58,658 bases of DNA from CAZMXI01 sp964570205 (GCA_964570205.1 CAZMXI010000006.1:1-58658), one strand, 5' to 3'; shown: positions 28,606 to 37,500, numbered from the stretch's first letter. Made by a program: numbers and translations. The notes: generated by a model from the letters alone, not told the origin.

Positions 28606-30552
28606 ATGCAACCGTCACGCGGGAAGCCTAATCGCGATGCGTTCACATCTGCCTCGCCCACGCTCGAAGCTCTGGAAAGCCGGACGCTGCTGGCGGTCCT
28701 GCCGGTGGTTTCGATGGAGGCGACGGGCAGTCCATCGGAGAACGGCGAATTGGCCGAGCTTGTCATCAGCCGGGATGCGGTGTCGGCTGTTCCACTCAAG
28801 GTCAAGCTGGGGATCTCGGGCACGGCGAAGAACGGCAAGGACTATGCCAAGGTTCCCGCGACGGTCACGATTCCCGCCAACGCAGCCTCGGTGGCATTGA
28901 AGATCGCGGCGATTGACGATGGCCGGACGGAGGCGGCCGAGACGGCGGTATTCACAATCATTTCCCGTGCCAACTACCAGCGGGGCGGGCAGTTCACGGC
29001 CACGCTGATGATCGATGATGCGACGTATCTGGCAGAGGACTTCTTCCCGCTTGCGGACGGACTGCGATGGGACTACGTGTATGCGGGAGACGGGATATCT
29101 TTGCCGGTGTATCACGAAATGGCGATGACGGATGATGGCCCGCAATGGTCTAGACGGAGTTATGACGATGAGGATGAGACTTGGCAGGAGGAGACTCTGA
29201 CACTTCAGTCCAACGCCGCGGGAATCTCGCTCGTACTGCAGGTGGAACCTGATGAACTGACTTTCTTCGATCCGCCTGAGCTCATCTTCCCTGCCAACAT
29301 GGCCATCGGCAGTTCAATCGAGGTTGCGGGTTCAAAGACGGGCACGTGGAATAGAACCTACACCGGCATCATCAAGGTCATTGGACTGGAGAGGGTTAAA
29401 CTACCCGCCGGCACATTCACCGCTTTGAAAATACAGCGGACCATGGACCGCCAGTCCGACGACTGGAGCAGCCACGATGTTGAGACGTTCTGGCTTGTTC
29501 GCGGCATCGGCGTGGTGAAGATCGAGTGCGTTGACAAAGGCATCTCCGGCGGCCGGCGCGAGACGGACAGATGGTCGCAGCAGTTGACCTGCTTCTCCGC
29601 TTCCGATTCTCCGTGGCAGGCACAAACCCCTCTGAGTTCCGCGCGTGACGCCTTCGCTGGCGGCGTGATCGAGAATCAGATCTACGTTTTCGGCGGTGAT
29701 GGCCCTGAAGCTGCAAACTCAAAGCTGATTTCCACCGAACGCTTCGACCCGACGGCCAATGAATGGTCCGCCCTGGCCGACAACACCAACTACAATGGTT
29801 TTGGCGTGGATGACATCGCCGGCGCAGTGGTCGATGGCAAACTCTACGTCTTTGGCGCCACCGGGGGCGACACTGGCGCAACGGTCAATTTTGTCCAGGA
29901 ATACGACCCGGGCACGAATGCATGGACATCCAAGGCGTCCAAACCCACGCCTGTCGACAGCGCGGCCTGCGCCGCGTATGACGGCGAGATCTTTGTTTTC
30001 GGTGGCGTATTCAACCGGCAGATCGAAGGCGATGACCACCTGACCTTCACCAGGCGTGTGGAAGCATACAATCCCGCCACCGACACCTGGCGATTTGTCA
30101 CCAATATGCCCGAAGTCCGCTACCTGCCGGCAGTTGCCGTGCTGAACGGCCGGGCCTATGTGTTCGGGGGCTCTTCGTCAGCCTTTAAGCTGCGGCTGAA
30201 CACGATGGCATATGACTTTGCCTCCAACACATGGACCACGAAGGGCCTGGCCCCGCTTCCGGTTGGGCGCATCTTCCCCGTCGCCGCCGCACCGCCGGTT
30301 GTCGATGCAGGGATATGTCTGATCGGCGGCTTTGAGGGCTCGTCGAAGTTCGCCTGGGCCACCAACCGCGTGGATATCTTTGAGCCTGCCACCAACACAT
30401 GGAGCACGGGTCCTTCGCTGCCCAAACCTGTGGGCAATCACCTGGCGGTTGTGGCCGGAGGCGGCTTGTACGTTGTCGGCGGACTGCCCTTCGGTGATAC
30501 CGGCGATGCGGATGCGGTGGCCGACGTCTGGTTGTTGCCGTTGATGCGATGA
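28606..30552 (+). CDS. Secreted Calx-beta/kelch-repeat protein with planctomycete sorting motif
   Basis: The product is 648 aa from an ATG with AGGAGA upstream. It has no classical signal peptide. Instead the N-terminus carries TLEALESRTLLAV (about 19-31), the planctomycete LExR-x-LL motif found at the start of many exported giant proteins. Residues about 33-135 form a Calx-beta-like domain (VISRDAVSAVPLKVKLGISG, ATVTIPANAASVALKI, DDGRTEAAETAVFTI). After a unique middle domain (about 140-330), about six kelch repeats follow: IYVFGGDGPE, LYVFGATGGD, IFVFGGVFNR, AYVFGGSSSA, ICLIGGFEGS and LYVVGGLPFG, each paired with a NEW/NTW-type turn. It converges with the RTX-like gene. Function beyond adhesion or surface binding cannot be read. 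Confidence 0.82.
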   Translation: MQPSRGKPNRDAFTSASPTLEALESRTLLAVLPVVSMEATGSPSENGELAELVISRDAVSAVPLKVKLGISGTAKNGKDYAKVPATVTIPANAASVALKIAAIDDGRTEAAETAVFTIISRANYQRGGQFTATLMIDDATYLAEDFFPLADGLRWDYVYAGDGISLPVYHEMAMTDDGPQWSRRSYDDEDETWQEETLTLQSNAAGISLVLQVEPDELTFFDPPELIFPANMAIGSSIEVAGSKTGTWNRTYTGIIKVIGLERVKLPAGTFTALKIQRTMDRQSDDWSSHDVETFWLVRGIGVVKIECVDKGISGGRRETDRWSQQLTCFSASDSPWQAQTPLSSARDAFAGGVIENQIYVFGGDGPEAANSKLISTERFDPTANEWSALADNTNYNGFGVDDIAGAVVDGKLYVFGATGGDTGATVNFVQEYDPGTNAWTSKASKPTPVDSAACAAYDGEIFVFGGVFNRQIEGDDHLTFTRRVEAYNPATDTWRFVTNMPEVRYLPAVAVLNGRAYVFGGSSSAFKLRLNTMAYDFASNTWTTKGLAPLPVGRIFPVAAAPPVVDAGICLIGGFEGSSKFAWATNRVDIFEPATNTWSTGPSLPKPVGNHLAVVAGGGLYVVGGLPFGDTGDADAVADVWLLPLMR

Positions 30553-30641
30553 CCGTCGCGAGGGCCGGCCGTGCTACCCCCCAAGGGCGCACCCTCGCCG
30601 TTCTCGCAATCCTCGACTACGCTCGTGCCGCCGCTGCAAAG

Positions 30642-33398
30642 TCACTGGACTTCGATATCGTCGCCGTCGCCTCCATCCAGAATGTCGATTCCGGAGCCGC
30701 CAAGCAGCACATCTTCACCCGCGCCGCCCAGCAGCACGTCGTCGCCCGCGCCGCCGATCAGTACATCGTCGCCATCGCCGCCGTTGGCCACTAAGCCGAT
30801 CGCGTTCGCCGACAGGCCGGAGGCCTCAACCACATCGTCGCCGGGCAGGGCGTTGACGGTCAGGCGGTCGTTGGCCGGCTCGGACCCGGTGATGTTGACC
30901 TGCGAGAAGAGCCCAAAGACCGATGCGCCGGACGCATCACCCACGACCAGGACAACGTCGTCGCCGTCGGTCGCGTTGACGATCACGTTGTCAGGCTGAG
31001 CGTCTCCGCCCCCGCCGATGGCCGCCAGGTTAAGGTTGATCGCCGTCACGTCCGTACCGCCCAGATTTTGGACCACGATCGTGTCCGCCCCGCCCAGGGC
31101 GTTGAAGTCGATTGCTTCAACGTCGTTGAGGTCCATCGTAACGTTTGCCACATCGCGGAAGAACCGTACGCGCTCGCCGTTGGCCGAGATGTCGATGTTC
31201 TCCGAGACGTTGGCGCCGTTGAACCGCATTGTGTCAAAGCCGGCCTGGCCCTCGAAGGTATCGTTGTCGTCGCCGGGGTTCCAGATGGCGACATCATCCC
31301 CCTCGCCCATCAGGGCCAGATCATCGCCATCGCCGCCGATGAACAGGTCGTTGCCCTCGCTGCCAAGAAAAACGTCGGCGCCAAGGCCGCCGTTGCCCGC
31401 AAGTTGGATGCCGTCGGCCTTGAGCGAGGTCGCATCCAATACGTCCGCGCCGCCCAGCCCGTTCAGCGTCAACCGGTCATTGGCCTGTTCCTGATGAGCG
31501 ATGTTGACCACGGCATGCGCCCCCAGGATGCTGATCCCGCCGGCGTCGCCGACCGCGCTGATCGTGTCGTCGCCCTGCGTGCCATTGAGTGTGATTGTGT
31601 CGGCTTGCGCATCGCCTGCGCCGCCCGAGCCGGCCAGATCGAGGTGGATCATCGTTACATCCGTGCCGCTCAAGTCGCCGACGACGATGTTGTCGGCGCC
31701 GGCCAGCGCGCTGAAATCAACCGTCTCGACATCGTTCAGGTCCATCGTCACGTTCCCGACGTCGCGGAAGAACCGCACGCGCCCGCCATTGGCCGAGATG
31801 TCGATGTTCTCACTCGCGTTCGAGCCGTTGAAGATCATGGTGTCTGCGCCCTCCTGCCCCTCGACCACATCGCTGCCGTCACCCGGGTCCCACTGGAAGA
31901 CGTCAACGCCCGCGCCCATCAGCGCCACATCGTCGCCCTGTTGGCCGTCGATGAAGTCATTGCCATCGCCGCCCAGCAGCACGTCGTCGCCGCGGCTCCC
32001 GAGAGCGGTATCATCGCCAGCCCCGCCATCCACCGTCAGCCGGACGATTCCAGCGACCAGAGTGGATGCCGTTACGGCGTCGGCGTCGCCCAGGGCATTC
32101 ACCACAAGCGAATCGTTGGCCCCCTCGGACCCGGCGACGGTCACCAGCGCCGCAAGCCCGACCACCGAGAATGACGTCACCGAGCCGAAGATGTCGATGA
32201 TGTCGCCGCTAGCCGAGCCATTCACGATTACGGTGTCCGCCTGCGTATCGCCGTCGCCGCCAGCGGCGGCCAGGTTCAGGTTGACCTCGACCATGTCGGT
32301 GCCGCTCAGGTTGTTCACCGTGGCAGTGTCGGCGCCGCCCAGAGCGTTCAGATCGAGGCTTTCGACATCGTTCAAGTCCATGACGATGTTCCCCAGATTG
32401 CGGGTGAACAGCACGCGCCCTCCATTGGCCGAGATGCCGAATATCTCGCTGCCGGCCGACCCGTTGAAGAGCATCTTGTCAGAGCCATCCTGCCCGTCGA
32501 CCACATCGCTGCCGTCGCCGGGATCCCACTGAAACACATCGTCGCCCGCGCCCAGCAAGGCGACATCGTTCCCCTGCTGGCCGTCGATGAAGTCATTTCC
32601 ATCGCCGCCGAGCAGCAGGTCCACACCGTTGCTGCCGAGAATGGTGTCGTTCCCGGCGCCGCCGTCCACTGTGATCTGGATCAGAGCCGCGAGGTTGCCC
32701 GTCGCCGAGAAGCGGTCATCGCCGCCGTTGGCGTTAAGGACAAGATTCTCGCTCGTGCCGATGTCGAGGCTGAACGGGGCTGGATCGAGGCGGTCGAAGC
32801 GCACACGCGCCCCGTTTGCCGTCACCGAGAAGCTCTCTGCCCCATTTCCGCCGTTCACCTCCACCGTGTCGGTGCCGGTCCCTCCTTCGTTCAGGTCGGT
32901 GTCATCGCCGGGGTTCCAGATCATGCGGTCGCTGCCGCCTTCTCCAAAAACCATGTCATCTGCATCGCCGCCGGTCAGAATGTCGTTCCCCTGACCGCCG
33001 AAGAGCAGATCCGAGCCGCCTTTCCCCAGCAACTCGTCATCGCCGGCCTGCCCGAACAACAGATCCTTCCCGGCGCCCCCGCCCAACGTGTCGTTGCCCG
33101 AACCGCCAAACAGATTTGACCGCGGCAACGCGCCGTTGGTCTCATCCAGCAGAATCTGATCATTGCCACCCAGCCCCAACACCATGATCTGTGCTGTGTT
33201 CGCCACCGTCGCCGTGCCGCCGCGAATAGGCAAGGAGCCGTTGTTGACCAGTATGGTCCCGGCCGCGTTCCGGCCTATGACGATCGTGTTGTCCTGACCA
33301 TCGGCCAACACCGCCAGAATCCCGCCGCCTGAAACGAACACCGCTGTAACCGCAAGGTACATCCGCTGTTCCAACGACTCCATGCCGATCGAGTGCAT
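30642..33398 (-). CDS. RTX-like calcium-binding protein made of ~212-residue repeats
   Basis: The product is 918 aa. The ATG at 33398 is chosen because AAGGAG lies about eight bases upstream and because it places the sorting motif MESLEQRMYLAV at residues 6-17. The chain contains many hemolysin-type GGxGxDxLx nonapeptides (GGSGNDTLGGGAGKDLLFG, GGDGNDFIDGQQGNDVAL). Between these lie longer beta-rich segments. Together they form three tandem units: residues 242-453 and 454-665 (212 aa each) and 666-868 (203 aa, one nonapeptide shorter), followed by a short terminal RTX block. Such domains fold as Ca-bound parallel beta-rolls outside the cell, usually after type I or other dedicated export. No RTX exporter is nearby. 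Confidence 0.82.
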   Translation of the reverse strand: MHSIGMESLEQRMYLAVTAVFVSGGGILAVLADGQDNTIVIGRNAAGTILVNNGSLPIRGGTATVANTAQIMVLGLGGNDQILLDETNGALPRSNLFGGSGNDTLGGGAGKDLLFGQAGDDELLGKGGSDLLFGGQGNDILTGGDADDMVFGEGGSDRMIWNPGDDTDLNEGGTGTDTVEVNGGNGAESFSVTANGARVRFDRLDPAPFSLDIGTSENLVLNANGGDDRFSATGNLAALIQITVDGGAGNDTILGSNGVDLLLGGDGNDFIDGQQGNDVALLGAGDDVFQWDPGDGSDVVDGQDGSDKMLFNGSAGSEIFGISANGGRVLFTRNLGNIVMDLNDVESLDLNALGGADTATVNNLSGTDMVEVNLNLAAAGGDGDTQADTVIVNGSASGDIIDIFGSVTSFSVVGLAALVTVAGSEGANDSLVVNALGDADAVTASTLVAGIVRLTVDGGAGDDTALGSRGDDVLLGGDGNDFIDGQQGDDVALMGAGVDVFQWDPGDGSDVVEGQEGADTMIFNGSNASENIDISANGGRVRFFRDVGNVTMDLNDVETVDFSALAGADNIVVGDLSGTDVTMIHLDLAGSGGAGDAQADTITLNGTQGDDTISAVGDAGGISILGAHAVVNIAHQEQANDRLTLNGLGGADVLDATSLKADGIQLAGNGGLGADVFLGSEGNDLFIGGDGDDLALMGEGDDVAIWNPGDDNDTFEGQAGFDTMRFNGANVSENIDISANGERVRFFRDVANVTMDLNDVEAIDFNALGGADTIVVQNLGGTDVTAINLNLAAIGGGGDAQPDNVIVNATDGDDVVLVVGDASGASVFGLFSQVNITGSEPANDRLTVNALPGDDVVEASGLSANAIGLVANGGDGDDVLIGGAGDDVLLGGAGEDVLLGGSGIDILDGGDGDDIEVQ
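30795..32675 (-). repeat. Three tandem 636/636/609-bp coding repeats
   Basis: Within the RTX-like gene the units cover 32675-32040, 32039-31404 and 31403-30795. The best-conserved landmarks are VDGGAG at the unit start, FQWDPGDGSDVV (WNPGDDNDTF in unit 3), ISANGGRVRF, MDLNDVE and the SGTD/GGTD segment. Units 1 and 2 are 212 codons each. Unit 3 has lost one nine-residue RTX turn (NDFIDGQQG). Confidence 0.8.
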
Positions 33399-33721
33399 CG
33401 TAGACTCCTTCGTTTCCGTCCACGTCCGTGGGCGGTCGAGTTTCGACGGCACCGCTGTAACTGCCGTCTTGAATTGGGTTTGCTGAATACAGCGTTCTTG
33501 TGCCTCGCGTATCGGTGTCATCACGATGTGTGCATCCAGCGCGTTCCGCGCTGTGATGCCGGTACGCTGGCGATTTGATATAGCAGGCTTTTGGTACTAA
33601 ATACAACCCCGAAATTCCACCGGTACCAACGTCCGTCCCTCCTCGCTTGCCCTGCGTAACGGGAACACAACCGAGCCATGGTGTGTTGAGCCTGTACTTG
33701 AGGCCCGCTGGATGGCGGCGT
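33399..33721. other. Intergenic interval, 323 bp
   Basis: It separates the RTX-like gene start from the stop of the HD-phosphohydrolase gene. It holds the ribosome-binding site and a candidate promoter of the RTX-like gene. No other gene or RNA was recognised; the local sequence is less GC-rich near 33570-33615. Confidence 0.45.
33577..33606 (-). promoter_or_regulatory. Candidate promoter of the RTX-like gene
   Basis: Read on the minus strand, TTGTAT (33606-33601) and TATATC (33582-33577) are separated by 18 bases in a locally AT-rich stretch. The predicted leader to the ATG at 33398 is about 170 bases. Confidence 0.35.
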
Positions 33722-35002
33722 TCACCCCACGAGTTGAACGATCATCGGCCGGTATGTCTCATTTACATGGATTCGCCGGAATGCCAATTGAAGGTTGAGG
33801 GCCTCGACCAGGGGGCTGGTTTCGGCGAAGCCGGTGGTGTGGCCGTCGATGTGCTTGACGAGGATAGCGGCGGGCGGGCATGCCTGCGGAGCTGTTTGGT
33901 GGGAAGGGAGCTGGTAGGGGGCATTGGCCGGGTCATCACAGAATACGTCATAGGCAGGATCTCCACCGGCTTCTGCGACGGCCTGTTTGGCCCGCTCAAT
34001 AAGGTTCTGGCAAGCGCCTTCGGGCACGCGGGTGATATCCACGCTCTTGTAGAGGCGGCGAGAGAGCAGGCCGCGACAGAGGTTGGCAAGAACAGGGTCA
34101 TCGCCGGCGGCCCAGATTTTGAAGCACATCATGATCGAGATGTCGTCGAGATCGACGAAATCGGGCGTTGAGAGCGACTGGCCGACAAGCATCTTGTAGA
34201 CGGCGTGTTCGCGCGAGGGCCAGGGCAGGCGTTCCTGAACGGCCAGGCGGCGGGCGCGTTGCAGCGAGAGCTTGACCATGCCCTCGGCGCTGCGCACGAC
34301 CTTGTGAAAATAGACGTTCCGGAACATGTGATACCGGGCCTGCAGATAGGTTTCGACGGCGCTGATGCCTTTGGCAGCGACGGCCAGCCGATTGGAGGTC
34401 TCGTCGATGGTTATGGCCTGAAGAAGCCACCCGAGGTCGAAACTGCCGTAGCGGGCGCCGGTGTGCAGGTTGTCGCGGAGGAGATAGTCGAAACGGTCGG
34501 CATCGAGCTGGGAGGAGATCATGTCGTGGTAGAAGGTGCGGGCGGGGTGGCAGCGGAGAAAGGCGACGAGGTCCTGCGGCAGTCCGGCATCGTGGGAGGC
34601 CAGGATTTGGTGGATGGCGGAATCGGGATCGAGGATGAGCCGGTGAGACATGTCTTCGTGCGCGGTCTCGGAGATGCGCTCGAACAGATGGGAGAACGGG
34701 CCATGCCCAAGGTCGTGCAGCAGGGCGGCCAGGAGGCAGAGCGTGCGTTGGCGTGGGTCGAGGATGTGAAACTGGGCAAGACGGTCGAGCATCTTGCGGG
34801 CGGTTTCAAAAACACCAAGGCTGTGGGAGTAGCGGGAATGGTCGGCGCCAGGGTAGGCCAGCGAGGCGAGTCCAAGCTGCCGGACGCGGCGGAGCCGCTG
34901 GAATTCCATGGTATTGATGAGGTTGAAGGAGAGGCGTTCGACGGGGTGGTCGAGGCGGAAGGCGATGACATCGTGAACGGGGTCTCGGATGAGCTTTTCC
35001 AT
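33722..35002 (-). CDS. HD superfamily phosphohydrolase (dNTPase/SAMHD1-like)
   Basis: The product is 426 aa with an ATG start. The N-terminus IRDPVHDVIAF and FQRLRRVRQLGLASLAYPGA is typical of the COG1078 HD family. The metal-binding residues are visible in order: HSRYSHSLGVFE, then the HD pair in LHDLGHGPFSH, and the distant aspartate in SSQLDADRFDYLLRD. The family includes dGTP triphosphohydrolases and related nucleotide phosphohydrolases. It would act in the cytoplasm on nucleotides, but the substrate is not determined. The C-terminal 120 residues are an unassigned extension. It is divergent from the cupredoxin gene (168 bp between starts). Confidence 0.88.
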   Translation of the reverse strand: MEKLIRDPVHDVIAFRLDHPVERLSFNLINTMEFQRLRRVRQLGLASLAYPGADHSRYSHSLGVFETARKMLDRLAQFHILDPRQRTLCLLAALLHDLGHGPFSHLFERISETAHEDMSHRLILDPDSAIHQILASHDAGLPQDLVAFLRCHPARTFYHDMISSQLDADRFDYLLRDNLHTGARYGSFDLGWLLQAITIDETSNRLAVAAKGISAVETYLQARYHMFRNVYFHKVVRSAEGMVKLSLQRARRLAVQERLPWPSREHAVYKMLVGQSLSTPDFVDLDDISIMMCFKIWAAGDDPVLANLCRGLLSRRLYKSVDITRVPEGACQNLIERAKQAVAEAGGDPAYDVFCDDPANAPYQLPSHQTAPQACPPAAILVKHIDGHTTGFAETSPLVEALNLQLAFRRIHVNETYRPMIVQLVG

Positions 35003-35098
35003 GGGATTGGGTCAGTGATCGGTGTCCGTAGTTTGCCGCGGGGTCTTCGCGCCCGTCGCATATCGTACTTGCGAGGGGTGATCGAGGGGAGAGGCGGC

Positions 35099-35106
35099 AG
35101 TATACT
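35099..35106. promoter_or_regulatory. Candidate divergent -10 element
   Basis: AGTATACT is a perfect palindrome containing TATACT on both strands, centred between the HD gene (minus) and the cupredoxin gene (plus). No matching -35 box at standard spacing was seen, so this is weak. Confidence 0.22.
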
Positions 35107-35170
35107 CTCTGGGGAGTTCGGTACTCGGGACAGACGCGAGGAAGTCTGGCGTGTCTGAAAGGGTAGACGC

Positions 35171-35557
35171 ATGAGAAGACTGATGTTCATTTTCTTGATG
35201 GGCCTTGTGGGCATGGGAACTGCCGGCGCTGCGAGGCAACCGAACCAGGGCGATCCTAGTGGGAGGAACAGGGGGATCGAGCTGCGGGTGGCGCAGACGA
35301 TCGTATCTGTCGGCAAAGGGAGGTTTGCGCCCGCGGTTGTGACGGTCAAGGTGGGCGAATCGGTGTTATGGGTTAACGATGACGATCGTGAGCACACCGT
35401 CGATGAAGTCAAAGGGGCCTTCAGTTCAGGGAAGCTGAAACCGAAACAGACCTATTCCCGACGTTTCATGACAGCGGGGACATACAACTATGCCTGCCGA
35501 CTGCACCCGCGCGAGAAGGGTCAGGTGGTGGTGGTCAAGGCGCCGGACAAGAAGTGA
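35171..35557 (+). CDS. Exported amicyanin/plastocyanin-like cupredoxin with Glu at the axial position
   Basis: The product is 128 aa from an ATG with AAAGGG upstream. Residues 1-20 are a signal peptide (MFIFLMGLVGMGTAGA). The mature part is a single cupredoxin fold: FAPAVVTVKVGESVLWVND, then the copper ligand H75 in REHTVDE, and the C-terminal loop YAC109RLH112PRE115KG. In amicyanin the loop reads C-x-x-H-x-x-M; here the axial methionine is replaced by Glu115. C109, H112 and H75 are retained, so copper binding is likely but spectrum and redox potential may differ. It would be a periplasmic electron carrier or copper-binding protein. The window also holds a multihaem protein at 53303, not adjacent. 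Confidence 0.87.
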   Translation: MRRLMFIFLMGLVGMGTAGAARQPNQGDPSGRNRGIELRVAQTIVSVGKGRFAPAVVTVKVGESVLWVNDDDREHTVDEVKGAFSSGKLKPKQTYSRRFMTAGTYNYACRLHPREKGQVVVVKAPDKK

Positions 35558-35589
35558 TCGGCAGCGAGCTGACCGCCTGCATCAGGTGT

Positions 35590-36681
35590 CTAGAGAGTCG
35601 GGCAGATGTAGCCCTTTTTACGAAAATGCTCGGTGGCCTCACCGGTGGAATGGAACAGGCGAGTAGCTGTTTCAGTGATAAATGGAGAAGGGGTGGCGCG
35701 GCACGTCCAGATGACGTAGACTTCCTTGCCGGCCTCGAAGGCGTGGTGGAGTTCTCGCTCGACACCGCTGGATAGCCCGGGCTTGCCGGTGGGCAGTTCC
35801 GGGATGAAGCTGATAATCATGTCGGACTGGTCGATCATCTTGAAGTCGCGTGCGTAGATCTGCCCCATAATGTCGCCGGAGATCTGGAGGACATCCGCAG
35901 TCTTGAGGATGATGGGACCGTCGGCCGCCGCGACCCGGATCGAATCGCGGCCCGTCTGCTGGGCCTTCTCGGCCTCGGTGAAGAGCAAGAACTCGTCGAC
36001 ATCGCCCGGATCGAAGCAGGTGAAGTGACGGCCGATGTCGGCTTTGAAGGCGTCGATCTCGGAGAGGGTGGCGGGCAAATCCATCACATGGCTCATGGGG
36101 AAGGACAGATAGGCTTTCCTGCGCTGGGGGCGGAACATCAGGTCGTGGATGATTCGGTTGGTCAAGAGGTTCCGGCCGCGGCTGATCATATAGAAATGGC
36201 CGTAACCCTTGAGAATGTTGGCGAGGATCTCGGTGGCGAGCAGTTCCTCCTCGCGCCAGACCATGATGTCCTTGAGGGTATGGTCGATGTCATGGTCGCG
36301 TAGAAGGCGTTGGTGGACGGATTCGCAGTTGTCCAGAAGGGTGATGTAGAGGTCGGCGTCGAATGCCTTGATCTGGTCGAAATCAAAAGCGGCGAAGAGC
36401 CCGTGGCGCCAGCGGAACGTGGCGTGGGTGTTCACAATGACGTGCTCATGCTCGTCTGCAAGGCGCAGTATCTCCTTGAAGACAGCGCGGCGAAGGGTAT
36501 TCAGTCGCGATATCGGCAGGTTGAGAATGCGGCCGGCCGGCACATCCGGCGCTTCCTGATACATCATGCGGCCGACGTGGAAGACCTTGAGCGATTGTCC
36601 CGCATCGCTGGCGGTCTGTTCCAGGTTCTCCAGGTAGGAACCTTTATCTACGCCAACCTGACCGGTGAGAATAATGCGCAT
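35590..36681 (-). CDS. P-loop nucleotide kinase fused to a nucleoside 2-deoxyribosyltransferase-like domain
   Basis: The product is 363 aa with an ATG start and no signal sequence. Residues 1-185 look like a small P-loop kinase of adenylate-kinase type. The Walker A variant GQVGVDKGSY (about 7-16) keeps the lysine but has Gly where Ser/Thr normally follows. HVIVNTHATFRWRHG fits the second strand, and DADLYITLLDN with the RLLRDHDIDHT segment resembles a lid/base region. Residues about 190-350 resemble nucleoside 2-deoxyribosyltransferases: KAYLSFPMSHV, MIDQSDMIISFIPELP, and SSGVERELHHAFEAGKEVYV, which corresponds to the DSGTxxEIGYA catalytic-glutamate region. The suggested role is nucleotide salvage or sensing (inference). 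It lies nine bases downstream of the UVR-motif gene. Confidence 0.72.
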   Translation of the reverse strand: MRIILTGQVGVDKGSYLENLEQTASDAGQSLKVFHVGRMMYQEAPDVPAGRILNLPISRLNTLRRAVFKEILRLADEHEHVIVNTHATFRWRHGLFAAFDFDQIKAFDADLYITLLDNCESVHQRLLRDHDIDHTLKDIMVWREEELLATEILANILKGYGHFYMISRGRNLLTNRIIHDLMFRPQRRKAYLSFPMSHVMDLPATLSEIDAFKADIGRHFTCFDPGDVDEFLLFTEAEKAQQTGRDSIRVAAADGPIILKTADVLQISGDIMGQIYARDFKMIDQSDMIISFIPELPTGKPGLSSGVERELHHAFEAGKEVYVIWTCRATPSPFITETATRLFHSTGEATEHFRKKGYICPTL

Positions 36682-36690
36682 GGATTGAGG

Positions 36691-37500
36691 TTAGCTTTGG
36701 GCGGGCGGCCTGAGCCTTTCGATCTCATCGCGGAGACGGGCTGCCTCCTCATACCGCTCATCGCGGACTGCGCGGACAAGGTCCTTCTGGAGCTTCTTGA
36801 CCGGGTCGACCGGCAGCTTGCCTCGGATATCGCGGCCGAAGCGCTTGAGAATGCGCGCTTCGCTGGAGTGCCTGAAGGCCTGGGTCTGGCCGAAGCGGGC
36901 AAAGAATGCCTTGATCTGGCTCAGGCCGTGACGCACGATCGCCAAGGCGCGGCGGGGGTTGTTGTTGTCGAGTTGGATGGAGGCCAGAGCCCGGGTGTTC
37001 ATCATGACGATGTACGGCCGATACTGTTCGAGGATCAGGCGGTCTTGCTCATCGGCGGCAAACTTGCCGCAAAGGTCCAGGGCTCGCAAATTGCGCTCGG
37101 TGTCACGGGCGACACCAACGTATTCGCCCAGAACAAAGAGGCTCAGGTAACGTTGGTAGTACATCTGGGCCTCTTCGCGGAGAGACTGGCACTGTGGACT
37201 GTTCAGACGGAAACCCACTTCAGTGCCATGTTTGCGGCGATGATCTCGAAGCCGCTTCTCGAAGTATTCCAGCAGGGACTCGCAGCCGTGGGGGCGCAGA
37301 CCGTCCGGCCGACCCTGGATTTCCATCTGAATGAGGCCTAAGTCCAGTCGCATCTGGATTTTCGGTTGGCCATCAAGGCCGATGATTTTGCGGACATTGA
37401 TCGTGCCCGGCTCGTATTCCCATCCGCGCAGAACAGGGGTGATGTCTTTGATCGGGTGGTGGTGCTGGCGGCTGCTCTTCTGGGACCTTTCCTCGGCCAT
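36691..37500 (-). CDS. UvrB/UvrC-motif protein
   Basis: The product is 269 aa from an ATG with GGAG eight bases upstream. The C-terminus carries a UVR motif (VKKLQKDLVRAVRDERYEEA, then ARLRDEIERL; about 233-264), the helical hairpin that joins UvrB to UvrC and also occurs in ClpC and McsA. The N-terminal 75 residues contain IGLDGQPKIQMRLDLGLIQM and QGRPDGLRPHG, a planctomycete-type conserved beta region. The middle is helical. No nuclease motif is present, so it is an adaptor rather than a UvrC. It is co-directional with the kinase/deoxyribosyltransferase-like gene (9-bp gap), which suggests a functional pair. Confidence 0.75.
   Translation of the reverse strand: MAEERSQKSSRQHHHPIKDITPVLRGWEYEPGTINVRKIIGLDGQPKIQMRLDLGLIQMEIQGRPDGLRPHGCESLLEYFEKRLRDHRRKHGTEVGFRLNSPQCQSLREEAQMYYQRYLSLFVLGEYVGVARDTERNLRALDLCGKFAADEQDRLILEQYRPYIVMMNTRALASIQLDNNNPRRALAIVRHGLSQIKAFFARFGQTQAFRHSSEARILKRFGRDIRGKLPVDPVKKLQKDLVRAVRDERYEEAARLRDEIERLRPPAQS

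Noticed and set aside
30553..30641. Bidirectional terminator between the two giant convergent genes
   Set aside because: A seven-base GCGAGGG/CCCTCGC pairing exists but with a 27-base loop and no T-tract, so support is too weak.
30795..32675. Possible CRISPR or satellite array
   Set aside because: The repetition is in-frame protein repeats of 636 bp with diverged copies, not short identical repeats with unique spacers.
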